DNA of 64,000 nt from Litoreibacter halocynthiae (GCF_004365635.1 NZ_SOBH01000001.1:372001-436000), one strand, 5' to 3'. Shown: positions 1 through 9,594, counted from the stretch's first letter. Notes: generated by a model from the letters alone, not told the origin. Translations and numbers: made by a program.

Positions 1-529
1 GTTCGTCATAGAAATCCAAAGTGCGGTCATACAACACGTCGAGTGACTTGATGTCCTTGAGCAGCGTATGTTCATGCGACAGCAAATTGTTGGTGATCTT
101 GTCGATCTGGCCCTGAACGGTTTCATAGCGCGCCATGAATTTTGCAGCAGGTGCCGCGCGGCCCAGCAGCTTTTCCCACCAAGAGCGCTCGCGGCGCATG
201 TCCATCTCGGAGATCGAGAACCCGCGAATGGTGGTGACGATGTCGCGCAAGCTGCCGCCAGCGGGGCCAACGTCTTTGTTCTTCACGTCGGCCAGCATCG
301 ATTGGCTGATCTCTTGCAAGCCGGCTTGCGCACCCGACCCGAACGACACGATGGAGTTCGTGTCGGTCATGTCAATCTCGTCCATGCGACGGCGAATTTC
401 GGCGGCAACAGGTGCTTCGGCTTTTGCCAATGGCACAAGATCGGTTGAGGGCTCTTTAAGCACCACCGCCGTCAGCTCTGCCAGAGCTTGGGTGGATTGT
501 TCAGCCTTTTGGCGGACAGTATCGGACAT
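1..529 (-). CDS. Toxic anion resistance protein TelA/KlaA family (partial)
   Basis: Only the first 176 residues are in the window; the gene runs off the left edge. The N-terminus reads MSDTVRQKAEQ and continues with the TelA-type stretch DTNSIVSFGSGAQ and a helical, charged region (MRRERSWWEKLLG) typical of this family, which is linked to tellurite and other toxic-anion tolerance and is probably cytosolic. The ATG lies 3 bases downstream of the XpaC-like stop codon, with an AGGGG ribosome site inside the end of that gene, so the two are translationally close. The family assignment is from sequence pattern; the biochemical function of TelA is poorly defined. Confidence 0.82.
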   Translation of the reverse strand, partial: MSDTVRQKAEQSTQALAELTAVVLKEPSTDLVPLAKAEAPVAAEIRRRMDEIDMTDTNSIVSFGSGAQAGLQEISQSMLADVKNKDVGPAGGSLRDIVTTIRGFSISEMDMRRERSWWEKLLGRAAPAAKFMARYETVQGQIDKITNNLLSHEHTLLKDIKSLDVLYDRTLDFYDE

Positions 530-532
530 AAG

Positions 533-1417
533 TTATTCCCCTTCGTTCAGGCGGATGCCTTCGCGCTGCAAACGGTCGCGCAGCACGTCGATTTCAATAT
601 CTAGATCGGTGCGATTATCCGACAGAAGCGCCTGATTTTTCGCGGTGAAATTTGCCTCAAGGTCGTCAAGAAGCGAGGTGTAGTCCGCTTTTACGGACGG
701 GTCGCGGCCTTGGGCGTATAGCTTGGAAAACTTGATCGTCGCATCTTTGGCCCCCAGCAAATACACGCCCAGATAGCGGCGCGCGGTAGTCAGGTCGCGT
801 GGATCGTTTTCCACCGTGCGGAAGAAGGACCGCGCGGTGGCTTGGAATTGCTCGACACGGGCGATCATGGTGCGGTCGCCCGCTGTTGCGATCGCGTCGG
901 TCATCGCGCGCAGGTGGCGCTCGGCCTCGTCGACGGCACGCGCGACGCGGTCGGTCTGGAACGTGTCCACGCCTTCGAGTGCTTTGTCCCGCATCGGGTC
1001 CAGCCCGAACGATGCCAAATGCAAGATTACGGCGATGATGCCGTAAAGGACGCCATCCATCAGGCTGGTATCAAGTGTGGCAACGCCAACACCCAACCCG
1101 AGGGCGATCGCGCCAAAAATCTTACGCGGAATGGCAGGGCGACGGGCAATGGTCCGCGCTTCATAGGCGTTTTGCGCGTCAATGCCTTCGCGGGTCAGCC
1201 AAGCCCCAAGCGCCATAAGGGCGAACGCACCGATGGCTACGGCCATGTCGCGGGCACCGTCACCGATGGAGGTGAAAAGGATGGGCAAGGCCACGAGGAA
1301 TAGCAAATTGGCGCGGGTCCGTCCCTTGGCAGGTTGCTTGCCACTCAATGGGGAGGTTTTGGGCGCGGTCGGACCGGTCCCGTCCGGACTAAACTGCCCG
1401 CCGAATTTCTGCGCCAT
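533..1417 (-). CDS. XpaC-like '5-bromo-4-chloroindolyl phosphate hydrolysis' membrane protein
   Basis: A 294-residue protein with a proline-rich, basic N-terminus (about residues 1-36), four hydrophobic segments (about 37-52, 57-74, 98-115 and 118-136) and a long soluble helical C-terminus (RAVDEAERHLRAM onward). This is the layout of the XpaC family, which is regularly found directly upstream of telA, as here. The family name comes from a phenotype in Bacillus and says little about the true role; association with TelA suggests envelope stress or toxic-anion response. The start codon overlaps the stop of an upstream 26-residue reading frame (TGATG), suggesting translational coupling. Confidence 0.78.
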   Translation of the reverse strand: MAQKFGGQFSPDGTGPTAPKTSPLSGKQPAKGRTRANLLFLVALPILFTSIGDGARDMAVAIGAFALMALGAWLTREGIDAQNAYEARTIARRPAIPRKIFGAIALGLGVGVATLDTSLMDGVLYGIIAVILHLASFGLDPMRDKALEGVDTFQTDRVARAVDEAERHLRAMTDAIATAGDRTMIARVEQFQATARSFFRTVENDPRDLTTARRYLGVYLLGAKDATIKFSKLYAQGRDPSVKADYTSLLDDLEANFTAKNQALLSDNRTDLDIEIDVLRDRLQREGIRLNEGE

Positions 1418-1497
1418 CAGATCGCGCCCGCCGACGCCATGGCCACGAGTGCCAAGAGCAACACATATGCGATTTTTTGAAGTGCGCTGGCAGACAT
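1417..1497 (-). CDS. Small hydrophobic peptide (26 aa) coupled to XpaC-like gene
   Basis: A short frame, MSASALQKIAYV followed by LLLALVAMASAGAI and TGA. The stop overlaps the ATG of the XpaC-like gene (TGATG), and a GGGGGTGG ribosome-site-like run precedes its ATG. It has one hydrophobic segment and no charged tail, so if made it would be a single-pass micro-membrane protein or serve as a leader for coupled translation. I do not recognise a family. Support is position, coupling and ribosome site only. Confidence 0.45.
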   Translation of the reverse strand: MSASALQKIAYVLLLALVAMASAGAI

Positions 1498-1571
1498 ACC
1501 ACCCCCGATGGCCGTTCTAGAGAAATCGTGCACGGCAAACATAGGCACTTGCCGCGCAACTTACCAGAAGT

Positions 1572-2396
1572 TCAGTGACCGCTTGTTTGCGTGCTGGCAC
1601 GTTCGGCTGCCAGCTTTTTGGCGTAACCCGACTGAATGAATTCCACGACGAACAACACAACAACCGAGAAGTAGAAGGTGGATTTGGACATCGGAATGAT
1701 CGGGTAGCCGAAAACATGCAGCGCCAGATCGTCATTATGGGTAGCATGCGCCGCTGCGACGCCTGCCTCGCCTAACAAGACAACGCCGACGATCAGCAAA
1801 ATGAACAGGCCCAAGACCTCGTACATCCGGTTTTTTTGCAGGAACGCCGTCACGCCGTCAGCAAGCAACAGCATGGCAAGACCAGAGATCAGGATTGCTG
1901 CGGCAAGCACGGGGAAGACTTCGGTAATTGCAATGGCCGAGAGGACCGAGTCAAAGCTGAAGATCAAATTCATGAAGATGATAAGGCCGACGACCTTTAC
2001 CGCAGACTTGCCCGACTTGGCTTCGACGTCATTGCCCAAATGCTCCACGGACAGCATATGGCTGATCTCTTTGACGGCCGTATACATGATGAACATCCCG
2101 CCGAAGACGAAAACACAGGTCGCGAAGTTCACACCACCAGTCAGGATGCCTTCCCACGCGAAGACATAGAAGGGTTCTGTGAGCGAGCCGAGGAGTTCGA
2201 CCATCGCAAACAGCAAGACGATGCGCAAAACCACGGCGAGGATGATGCCCCAGAACCGCACCGCCTTCTGATGCGCCACGGGCGCGCGTTGGCTCTCGAT
2301 CGAGATGTAGAGCAAGTTGTCGAAGCCCAGCACCGCTTGCAAAAAGCACAGCATCAGCAGGTTGAAGAAGTTTTCTATGGTGAAAAGGTCGGCCAT
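1572..2396 (-). CDS. TerC-family integral membrane protein
   Basis: 274 residues with about seven to eight membrane segments. The family hallmarks are the acidic residues buried in helices: FDN at about residue 25-27 and FDS at about 148-150, each in a hydrophobic context (AVLGFDNLLY and NLIFSFDSVL). TerC proteins sit in the inner membrane and are linked to tellurite tolerance and to metal (Mn) export or metalation of secreted proteins. It is encoded just upstream of the XpaC/TelA genes in the same direction, with a 74-base gap, so the four genes may form one stress locus. Substrate cannot be read from sequence. Confidence 0.88.
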   Translation of the reverse strand: MADLFTIENFFNLLMLCFLQAVLGFDNLLYISIESQRAPVAHQKAVRFWGIILAVVLRIVLLFAMVELLGSLTEPFYVFAWEGILTGGVNFATCVFVFGGMFIMYTAVKEISHMLSVEHLGNDVEAKSGKSAVKVVGLIIFMNLIFSFDSVLSAIAITEVFPVLAAAILISGLAMLLLADGVTAFLQKNRMYEVLGLFILLIVGVVLLGEAGVAAAHATHNDDLALHVFGYPIIPMSKSTFYFSVVVLFVVEFIQSGYAKKLAAERASTQTSGH

Positions 2397-2475
2397 GAAT
2401 AATGCCCCCCGCAGTTTATTTTTGTGTCGGAGCTATCAAATACAGCACATGCCTCAGGGGGCAAGGCTCGGCGCG

Positions 2476-3264
2476 TTACAGGCGGCGACGCTTTTGCGGC
2501 GTCTTTTTCTTCAACATCGGCTTTTCGTTGTCTTCGCGCAGACCAAGCTGCTCGCGCAAGACGCGGCCTTTGACCTCTTCGACTTCCCCCGGCTTCAACT
2601 CGTTCAAGCGGAACGGACCATAGCTGACGCGGATCAGGCGGTTCACCTTCAGGCCGACCTCGCCCATCGCGCGCCGGATTTCACGGTTCTTACCTTCGCG
2701 GATGCCGACAGTAAGCCAGGCGTTAGCCCCTTGCTGGCGGTCGAGTGTGACCTCCATCGGCTGGAACTTTTCACCTTCAGAGACCACGCCCCGACGCAGC
2801 GGCTCAAGCGTGCTGTCCTCGGGCGTGCCATTCACGCGAACGCGGTATCTGCGCAACCAGCCAGTAGACGGCAGCTCCAACTGGCGTTTGATCGCGCCAT
2901 CATTGGTAAGCAGCAGCAGTCCTTCGGAATTGATATCGAGACGCCCGACGCTGACGACGCGCGGCAAGGTATCTTTCAACGCTTCAAAGACCGTGTCGCG
3001 GCCTTTTTCGTCGGATTCGGAGGTCACCAGCCCGATGGGTTTGTAATAGCGCCAAAGGCGTGTCGGCTCGGGCGCGGCAAGGGGTTTGCCGTCAACAACA
3101 ATCTCATCCGCATCGGTCACGTTGAGGGCAGGGGACAGAATCTGCTTGCCATTCACAGTGACGCGACCGGCTTCGATCATCGCTTCGGATGCACGACGCG
3201 AGGCGATGCCCGCGCGGGCCAGAACTTTGGCGATGCGGTCGCCCTTGGGTGTCTCGTTGCTCAT
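2476..3264 (-). CDS. rluB: 23S rRNA pseudouridine synthase RluB-type
   Basis: 262 residues from the ATG at 3264 (MSNETPKGDRIAKVLARAGI). An S4 RNA-binding domain occupies about residues 9-70 (GIASRRASEAMIEAGRVTVNG), followed by the RsuA/RluB/RluE/RluF catalytic domain with the GRLD motif, whose Asp is residue 110. A basic tail (KKKTPQKRRRL) ends the protein. RluB makes pseudouridine at position 2605 in 23S rRNA. A longer in-frame reading upstream overlaps the divergent tadA start region and lacks family similarity, so the shorter start is preferred. Assignment to RluB rather than RluE/F rests on length and the S4 domain. Confidence 0.88.
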   Translation of the reverse strand: MSNETPKGDRIAKVLARAGIASRRASEAMIEAGRVTVNGKQILSPALNVTDADEIVVDGKPLAAPEPTRLWRYYKPIGLVTSESDEKGRDTVFEALKDTLPRVVSVGRLDINSEGLLLLTNDGAIKRQLELPSTGWLRRYRVRVNGTPEDSTLEPLRRGVVSEGEKFQPMEVTLDRQQGANAWLTVGIREGKNREIRRAMGEVGLKVNRLIRVSYGPFRLNELKPGEVEEVKGRVLREQLGLREDNEKPMLKKKTPQKRRRL

Positions 3265-3316
3265 AGAGCAGGGCCTACGCCCTTGGCGGGAGCTTGTGAA
3301 GGGGGTATCGGGGATC

Positions 3317-3766
3317 ATGGTATTCACCTCGCATATGGATTTGGCGCTTGAAGAAGCGCGACTGGCAGCCGAGCGCGGCGAAGTGCCCGTGGGTGCGGCC
3401 ATTGTGTCAGCGACGGGCGAAGTGCTGGCGAAAGCGGGCAACCGCACGCGGGAATTGAACGACCCGTCAGCCCACGCTGAAATGTTGGCAATCCGCGAGG
3501 CATGCGCGCATTTAGGCTCGGAGAGGCTGGTTGGGTGCGACCTCTATGTGACGCTAGAGCCTTGTGCGATGTGTGCTGGTGTGATCGCAGCGGCACGGAT
3601 CGCGCGCATCTACTATGGCGCATCCGATCCGAAATCGGGTGGCACGGCCCATGGTGCAAAGGTGTTTTCCCATCCGCAATCCCACCATAGCCCAGAGATT
3701 TATGACGGCATTGATGCCAAGGCGTGCGAGGCGCTGTTGACCGAGTTTTTCGCTGCGCGGCGGTAA
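3317..3766 (+). CDS. tadA: tRNA-specific adenosine deaminase
   Basis: 149 residues. It converts adenosine 34 of tRNA-Arg(ACG) to inosine. The cytidine/deoxycytidylate deaminase zinc motif is complete: HAE at residues 53-55 (zinc ligand and proton shuttle) and PCAMC with Cys83 and Cys86. The start at 3317 (MVFTSHMDLAL) has a purine-rich AAGGGGG run upstream; the internal ATG at 3335 lacks one. The gene diverges from rluB with a gap of about 50 bases. Confidence 0.92.
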   Translation: MVFTSHMDLALEEARLAAERGEVPVGAAIVSATGEVLAKAGNRTRELNDPSAHAEMLAIREACAHLGSERLVGCDLYVTLEPCAMCAGVIAAARIARIYYGASDPKSGGTAHGAKVFSHPQSHHSPEIYDGIDAKACEALLTEFFAARR

Positions 3767-3926
3767 GGCGCGACTGCAACGCAGGTCAGAAGGCCACTGA
3801 ATAACTTCGTCAGCACATCTAGTTTAGATCAGCTCACTCGTATGACGGCCCTCGCCCCGCGACTCTGACGCTTGAAGCCAGCCAAGTGCGACGTTAAACG
3901 GGGGCAAGTTTGGCAAGGAGACCTTC
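3767..3926. other. Intergenic region before gatCA
   Basis: 160 bases between tadA and gatC. The only element I can support is the gatC ribosome site CAAGGAGACC just before 3927. A promoter for gatCA presumably lies here, but I cannot place it with confidence. Confidence 0.4.
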
Positions 3927-4214
3927 ATGTCCATCGACACAGCAACCGCCGCCCGAGTGGCAAAGCTGGCCCGTATTGCGGTGCCGCAAGAAGAATTGCC
4001 AAAGCTCGCCGACGAGCTGAATGGCATCATTGCCTTCATGGAGCAGCTTAACGAGGTGGATGTAGAGGGTGTCGAGCCTATGACCTCCGTGACGCCGCAG
4101 CGCCTGAAACGCCGCGAGGACGTGGTGACGGATGGCAGTCAGCAAAAGGCTGTGTTGGCCAATGCACCCGACGCGCGGGAAGGCTTTTTTGCAGTGCCGA
4201 AGGTGGTGGAATAA
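3927..4214 (+). CDS. gatC: Aspartyl/glutamyl-tRNA amidotransferase subunit C
   Basis: 95 residues, the normal length for GatC. The sequence [17 protein letters not shown] and the later [11 protein letters not shown]...LRRREDVV-like stretch (here [11 protein letters not shown]) are characteristic. GatC is the small stabilising subunit of the GatCAB complex that amidates misacylated Glu-tRNA(Gln) and Asp-tRNA(Asn). Its TAA shares one base with the gatA ATG (TAATG), so translation is coupled. A strong ribosome site (AAGGAGA) precedes the ATG. gatB is not in the window. Confidence 0.95.
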   Translation: MSIDTATAARVAKLARIAVPQEELPKLADELNGIIAFMEQLNEVDVEGVEPMTSVTPQRLKRREDVVTDGSQQKAVLANAPDAREGFFAVPKVVE

Positions 4215-5701
4215 TGGCTGATCTTAATAAACTCGGTATCGCCGAAGCCCGCGACGCGCTGCGCAAGGGTGATGTTACTTCTATGGAGCTGACCGAAGCC
4301 TGTCTGGGCGCTATCGAAGATGCGGGCGCGTTGAGCGCCTTTGTGCACAACACGCCCGATATTGCCCGCGCGCAAGCCGCAGCTGCTGATACGCGGATCA
4401 AATCGGGTGATGCGCCGGATATGTGCGGTATCCCGTTGGGTATCAAGGATTTGTTCTGCACCAAGGGCGTGCCGTCACAAGCTGCGTCACGTATTTTGGA
4501 AGGGTTTAAGCCGGAGTATGAAAGCACCATCACACAGCAATTGTGGGATGCGGGCTCTGTCATGCTGGGCAAGCTGAACATGGACGAATTCGCCATGGGG
4601 TCGTCCAACGAGATGTCCGTATATGGCGATGTGGTCAACCCGTGGCGCCGTGGCAATGACGATGCACCGTTGACGCCCGGCGGCTCGTCCGGTGGCTCCG
4701 CGTCCGCTGTTGCGGCCGATTTGTGTTTGGCTGCGACCGGAACGGATACGGGTGGCTCAATCCGTCAGCCTGCGGCTTTTGTTGGCATCACGGGCCTGAA
4801 ACCGACCTACGGACGCTGCTCGCGCTGGGGCGTTGTCGCCTTCGCCTCTTCGCTGGACCAAGCCGGGCCGATGACCAAATCGGTGCGTGACGCGGCGATC
4901 ATGCTGGGCGCTATGGCGGGGCATGACCCGAAAGATTCGACCAGTGCCGAACTGGCTGTACCGGATTTCGAGGCCGCTTTGACAGGCGACATTCGCGGCA
5001 AGAAGATCGGCATCCCGAAGGAATACCGGATGGAAGGTATGCCGCCCGAGATCGAGCAGCTATGGGCTGACGGCACGGCGATGCTGAAAGACGCGGGTGC
5101 AGAGATCATCGACATATCCTTGCCGCACACCAAATACGCCCTGCCAGCTTACTATGTGGTGGCTCCGGCAGAAGCCTCGTCCAACCTTGCGCGCTATGAC
5201 GGCGTGCGCTTTGGCCATCGCGCGAAGATTGGCCATGGCGACGGCATCACCGAGATGTATGAAAAGACCCGCGCTGAGGGCTTCGGCCCCGAAGTGCAGC
5301 GCCGCGTGATGATCGGCACCTACGTGCTGAGCGCCGGTTTCTACGACGCCTATTACAACCGCGCCCGCAAGGTGCGCTCTTTGATCAAGAAAGATTTCGA
5401 GGACGTCTTCGCCGAAGGCGTTGACGCGATCCTGACGCCAGCAACCCCGTCGGCGGCTTTCGGCCTAGGCGAGATGGCGAATGCTGATCCGGTGCAAATG
5501 TATCTCAACGATGTCTTTACAGTCACAGTCAACTTGGCGGGCCTTCCGGGCATCGCAGTTCCTGCTGGCCTTGATAAACAAGGGCTTCCGTTGGGGTTGC
5601 AACTGATCGGGCGTCCTTGGGAAGAGGGCGATTTGCTCAACACAGCCTATGCGCTGGAGCGGGCAGCCGGTTTTGTGGCGAAGCCTGCCAAATGGTGGTA
5701 A
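4214..5701 (+). CDS. gatA: Aspartyl/glutamyl-tRNA amidotransferase subunit A
   Basis: 495 residues. It is the glutaminase/amidase subunit of GatCAB. The amidase-signature catalytic triad is visible: Lys78 in GIKDLF, the cis-Ser in GGSSGG (157/158) and the nucleophile Ser181 in TGGSIRQPA. Length and sequence are typical from end to end ([14 protein letters not shown] near the C-terminus). It follows gatC with a one-base overlap. Confidence 0.96.
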   Translation: MADLNKLGIAEARDALRKGDVTSMELTEACLGAIEDAGALSAFVHNTPDIARAQAAAADTRIKSGDAPDMCGIPLGIKDLFCTKGVPSQAASRILEGFKPEYESTITQQLWDAGSVMLGKLNMDEFAMGSSNEMSVYGDVVNPWRRGNDDAPLTPGGSSGGSASAVAADLCLAATGTDTGGSIRQPAAFVGITGLKPTYGRCSRWGVVAFASSLDQAGPMTKSVRDAAIMLGAMAGHDPKDSTSAELAVPDFEAALTGDIRGKKIGIPKEYRMEGMPPEIEQLWADGTAMLKDAGAEIIDISLPHTKYALPAYYVVAPAEASSNLARYDGVRFGHRAKIGHGDGITEMYEKTRAEGFGPEVQRRVMIGTYVLSAGFYDAYYNRARKVRSLIKKDFEDVFAEGVDAILTPATPSAAFGLGEMANADPVQMYLNDVFTVTVNLAGLPGIAVPAGLDKQGLPLGLQLIGRPWEEGDLLNTAYALERAAGFVAKPAKWW

Positions 5702-5734
5702 TCTTCCAAGCAACTTAGAGAAGTGAGGCTTGTT

Positions 5735-6436
5735 ATGCGTGGTTTGTATGCAGTGTTTGTCGTGGCAGGATTGGTGGCGTGTGGCCCGACTGTGCCTGAT
5801 AGCGGGGCCGGTGTCGGTTTCGACGACTACGACACCTATCGGTCGCAAAAGCAGGCGCGCGACGCGGAGCTTCGCGCTCAGCGCTCCGGCAGGCAAACAA
5901 CCGCGCCGACACCGGGACAGCAAACGGCTAGCGACGCGGTAGCCGCAGTGCGGGGATCTTCTAGCCAGCAAGCTCGTGGCGAGAGTGTGCCCGCGGGCAT
6001 CCAGAATACCTCGCCTAACGCGCCCGTTCCGGATTTGAACAACCCGTCAATTTCTGACGAGCAGGACTTTCAGGCAGTCTCCAGCCGTCAAAGCATTGAA
6101 AGCGACGCCGAGCGCCGCAAGGCCCAAAGCGCGCAATACCAAGTTATTGCGCCGAAGGCCGTCCCCAGCCGCCCGGGTGGTGGTGCTCCAACTCCGGTCG
6201 AGTTTGCCCTGCAAACCAGCCATCCCGTTGGCCAGAAGGTTTATCGCCGCTCTGTATTCTCCGCGAGCAAAGCTGCCAAAGCGTGTGCAGGCTTCAGCTC
6301 GGTCGAGTTGGCGCAAGATGCTTTCCTGAAGGCAGGTGGCCCGCAGAAAGACAAGTTGGGCGTGGATCCTGACGGCGACGGCTACGCCTGCGGATGGAAT
6401 CCAGCGAAATTCCGCGGCCTTGTAAATAAAGGCTAG
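5735..6436 (+). CDS. Lipoprotein with C-terminal Excalibur-like calcium-binding motif
   Basis: 233 residues from the ATG at 5735, which has an AGTGAGG ribosome site about 7 bases upstream; a GTG at 5723 is in frame but overlaps that site. The signal peptide MRGLYAVFVVAGLVAC ends in a lipobox with Cys16. A low-complexity Ser/Gln/Pro middle (about 30-150) leads to a C-terminal Cys-containing module ending in DPDGDGYACGW, which resembles the calcium-binding Excalibur motif. It is probably anchored in the outer membrane or periplasm. It lies four bases ahead of an amidase gene, suggesting a cell-wall role; that link is inference. Confidence 0.7.
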   Translation: MRGLYAVFVVAGLVACGPTVPDSGAGVGFDDYDTYRSQKQARDAELRAQRSGRQTTAPTPGQQTASDAVAAVRGSSSQQARGESVPAGIQNTSPNAPVPDLNNPSISDEQDFQAVSSRQSIESDAERRKAQSAQYQVIAPKAVPSRPGGGAPTPVEFALQTSHPVGQKVYRRSVFSASKAAKACAGFSSVELAQDAFLKAGGPQKDKLGVDPDGDGYACGWNPAKFRGLVNKG

Positions 6437-6440
6437 TTTG

Positions 6441-7130
6441 GTGACGCCGGACTGGCGACCCTCGCCCAATTTCGGCGCGCGCAAGGGCGGTGCTACGCCT
6501 GAGCTTATCGTGCTGCATTACACGGCGATGGAAAGCTGCGATGCGGCATGTCGAACGCTGTGCAATCCCGACAACGAAGTTTCGGCGCATTACCTGATCC
6601 GCAAGGACGGTCAGGTTGTCCATATGGTGGACGAGCGCGCGCGCGCATGGCACGCGGGGGCCGGAACGTGGCAGGGGCGGGGGGATGTGAACTCCCGATC
6701 CATCGGGATCGAGCTCTCAAACACGGGCTTTACACCCTTCTCGGCACCGCTGTTCGACAATCTGGAACTTCTGTTACGCGGAATTATGACCCGATGGCAT
6801 ATTCCGGCCGCTGGTGTAATAGCTCATTCGGATTTTGCCCCGGGGCGTAAGATTGACCCGGGCCGCAGGTTCGACTGGCAGCGGCTGGCGCGGCAGGGCT
6901 TGGCCATTTGGCCGACGCCGCTGGAACCCGCAGATGCCGACTTGGCCCAGTTCACCAGCGCTGCGATCGCATTCGGCTATCCCGATGATGTGGACCCTGA
7001 AACCGTATTGGCAAGCTTCCGGCTTCGGTTCAATCCAACGGCTGAAGGACCTGTCACAACGCGCGACGTGGCGATGGTAAAAGCGCTGGCGCGCGAGTTC
7101 GGGATTGACCGGATGGCAGCGGGCGCGTAG
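6441..7130 (+). CDS. N-acetylmuramoyl-L-alanine amidase, AmpD type
   Basis: 229 residues from the GTG at 6441, preceded by AAAGG at good spacing. An amidase_2 domain fills about residues 18-150: zinc ligand His26 in IVLHYTAM, a second His129 in VIAHSDFAPG, and Asp139 in RKIDPG as the third ligand. A C-terminal peptidoglycan-binding-like helical part follows. No signal peptide is visible, as in cytosolic AmpD, which recycles 1,6-anhydro-muropeptides. It starts four bases after the lipoprotein stop, so the two are likely cotranscribed. Start could be TTG 6438 instead. Confidence 0.87.
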   Translation: MTPDWRPSPNFGARKGGATPELIVLHYTAMESCDAACRTLCNPDNEVSAHYLIRKDGQVVHMVDERARAWHAGAGTWQGRGDVNSRSIGIELSNTGFTPFSAPLFDNLELLLRGIMTRWHIPAAGVIAHSDFAPGRKIDPGRRFDWQRLARQGLAIWPTPLEPADADLAQFTSAAIAFGYPDDVDPETVLASFRLRFNPTAEGPVTTRDVAMVKALAREFGIDRMAAGA

Positions 7131-7137
7131 GCGAGGC

Positions 7138-7520
7138 ACTGCGCGGAGGGCCGGATGACCGCGGGCCTTCGGGTTCGAGGAAAGTCCGGACTCCACAAGG
7201 CAACGGTGCCGGGTAACGCCCGGGCGGAGCAATCCGACGGAAAGCGCCACAGAAAAGAAACTGCCCTCGCATGCGGGGGTGAGGGTGAAACGGTGGGGTA
7301 AGAGCCCACCGCGCCGCTGGCAACAGGGGTGGCACGGCAAGCCCCACCGGGAGCAATGCCAAATAGGAACCGCGTGGAGGCTTGCCTCCGGGGATGCTTT
7401 GTCCCCAGCAGGTTCGGGTTGGCAGCTAGAGGGTCGCGGGTAACCGTGGCCAAAGATGAATGGTCATCCAGAGGGGGCAACCCCTTGGACAGAATCCGGC
7501 TTACAGGCCCTCCGCGCATA
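7138..7520 (+). ncRNA. rnpB: RNase P RNA (class A)
   Basis: The terminal P1 helix is a perfect 12-base pairing of 7141-7152 with 7506-7517. Inside are the conserved core elements GAGGAAAGTCCGGACTCC (about 7179-7196) and ACAGAATCCGGCTTACAGG near the 3' end. Length of about 380 bases is typical of an alphaproteobacterial class A RNase P RNA, the catalytic RNA that removes tRNA 5' leaders. Exact ends are inferred from P1. Confidence 0.95.
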
Positions 7521-7668
7521 TTTTCCTGACCGATCGCGCCGCTGCGTCCGAAGCCAGCCCTATAATTTCATCTTGGCAAAAATATTCCCGCCGGAGGCTT
7601 CGACCTTAAATTCGGGTCCCACCAGCGGATTTGATTTCAGTCCTTCACTACTAATCCCCCAAACACCA

Positions 7669-9417
7669 TTAATCCCCCAAAGCGATCCCTTCGCGTCTTG
7701 GGTCAGCACCACCGAGCAGCCCGTTCGGCGTCACGGCGATGGCATGAAGTCCGGAGGTCAAGGCGCGCGCACCGGTCTCGAATCCCATGGCCGTTAGCGG
7801 TTCGCCGAATTGGGTGGCCGTGGTGTCTTCCTCCAGATCATAGGTCCCGAAGCGGTTCACCAAATGCGGCAATGCAATCGCGGCTTGTGGGTCTAACCCC
7901 CAATCCAGATGCGCAATAATGGTCTTGGCCACATAGCCGATGATCCGTGATCCGCCGGGGGAGCCGACGACGAGAACAGGCTTGCCATCTTTCAGCACGA
8001 TTGTTGGCGCCATAGACGAACGGGGCCGTTTTCCGGGCTCCACCCGATTGGCGATGGGGACGCCGTCAGAGTGTGTTTTAAAGGAAAAATCGGTCAGCTC
8101 GTTGTTTAGCAAAAATCCTCCGGGTGCCATTAATCGGGAGCCGAAGCCGTTCTCGATGGTCGTCGTCATGCTGAGCGCGTTGCCATACTTGTCCACGATA
8201 GAGATATGCGAGGTCGACGGCAGTTCGATGCTTTCGTCATCGGCCCACAAAAGGGCGTGGTCAAAGGGCGGCTCGCCAGGGGTCACTTCGCTCAGCGCCT
8301 TATCAGTTGTCAGAAGGCCTGCGCGTGATGTCAGATAGGTGCTATCAACCAATCCTTTTGTCGGCATCGGGACAAAATCGCTATCCGCCATGTATCGCCC
8401 GCGATCGGCAAAGGCGAGGCGCGAGGCATCACCAATAAGCCGCCACGCCTCTGGGCTGTCTTTGCCCAATGTGGCGAGGTCAAAGCCGTCGAGCATGCCA
8501 AGTATTTGACCAACCGTCAGAGCCCCCGACGAGGGCGGCCCCATGCCGCAGACGTCATGGGCGCGATAAGTGGCGCAAACAGGGGCACGCTCCTTGACCT
8601 TGTAGATGGACAGATCGGTCATCGACAGAACGCCCGGATTGCCTTGTGCGTTGACTACAGTGTCGACAATGCCTTGCGCAATCGGCCCTGTGTAAAACGC
8701 CTTGGCCCCTCCGGTCGCGATTGCGCGCAGGGTTTTAGCATAGGGAAGGTTCTTGAGTGTACTGCCCTCGACCAAAGGCGTGCCTTCCGGTACGAAATAT
8801 GAGGCTGTACGTTGGAACCGCGCCAACCGTTCTTGATCCGAGTCCACCAGCGCCGCGAGGCGTGGGGACACTGCGAAGCCGTCTTCAGCCAGTTTGATGG
8901 CTTCCGCAAACAGCATGGGCCAGTCCGAACGCCCCCATTTGGCATGTGCCTTCTCCATCAACGCTGGCGTGCCCGGAGTACCAACCGATAGGCCGCCAAC
9001 AACTGCATCGAAGAACTTAAGAGGTTCTCCGGACTCGTCTTGGAACAGCCGCGGCGTGGCCGCCATTGGTGCAGTTTCCCGCCCGTCCAGTGTCGTCATT
9101 TCTCCCGATGCGCCGTCATACCAGACAAGGAAAGCCCCGCCGCCTAGACCGGAGCTTTGAGGCTCGACCAGACCCAGAACCGACTGAACGGCGATCATGG
9201 CGTCAGCCGCGGTGCCACCTTCTGACAAAACCCGCGCACCAGCGCGTACTGCCAGCGGATTTGCAGCTGTCACCATCCATTCGGACGCTGCGACAGGGGC
9301 GCCGCTGTCTTTGGTGGTTTGCGCAGATGCGGCTTCTGGTGCGAATGCGTCTGCGGCGTCTTGTGCTGAGACGGGCAGGGCGGTGAGGAGGAGCGTGATG
9401 AGTGGTAAGAGGCGCAT
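7669..9417 (-). CDS. ggt: Gamma-glutamyltransferase
   Basis: 582 residues from the ATG at 9417, preceded by GGAAG. A cleavable signal peptide (MRLLPLITLLLTALPVSAQ) sends it to the periplasm. The autocatalytic cleavage site is STSHIS with nucleophile Thr402; the conserved GSPGGSRI and the LNNELTDFS lid region are present. It transfers or hydrolyses the gamma-glutamyl group of glutathione and related peptides. An in-frame extension upstream to 9828 has no family similarity and overlaps rpmG, so it was discarded. The C-terminus (DPRREGIALGD) is typical. Confidence 0.92.
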   Translation of the reverse strand: MRLLPLITLLLTALPVSAQDAADAFAPEAASAQTTKDSGAPVAASEWMVTAANPLAVRAGARVLSEGGTAADAMIAVQSVLGLVEPQSSGLGGGAFLVWYDGASGEMTTLDGRETAPMAATPRLFQDESGEPLKFFDAVVGGLSVGTPGTPALMEKAHAKWGRSDWPMLFAEAIKLAEDGFAVSPRLAALVDSDQERLARFQRTASYFVPEGTPLVEGSTLKNLPYAKTLRAIATGGAKAFYTGPIAQGIVDTVVNAQGNPGVLSMTDLSIYKVKERAPVCATYRAHDVCGMGPPSSGALTVGQILGMLDGFDLATLGKDSPEAWRLIGDASRLAFADRGRYMADSDFVPMPTKGLVDSTYLTSRAGLLTTDKALSEVTPGEPPFDHALLWADDESIELPSTSHISIVDKYGNALSMTTTIENGFGSRLMAPGGFLLNNELTDFSFKTHSDGVPIANRVEPGKRPRSSMAPTIVLKDGKPVLVVGSPGGSRIIGYVAKTIIAHLDWGLDPQAAIALPHLVNRFGTYDLEEDTTATQFGEPLTAMGFETGARALTSGLHAIAVTPNGLLGGADPRREGIALGD

Positions 9418-9594
9418 TGGGGCTTCCTTTGTGGGTAATTCTGCCTCAATCATGACTTTGCACCTACGTTTTGCAAGTGCGAATGACCAGACCCGCTTTC
9501 GCGGTTGACTCGGGCTACCAACCGCGTAAAAGGCGGCTTCAACCGAATTTCCGGGCGCTCTTTTTCTGCGTGCCCGACCCAGAGGAGAAGTGAG

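Noticed and set aside
2317-3351. 344-codon plus-strand frame over rluB
   Set aside because: Antisense of the clear RluB gene; open only because of GC bias.
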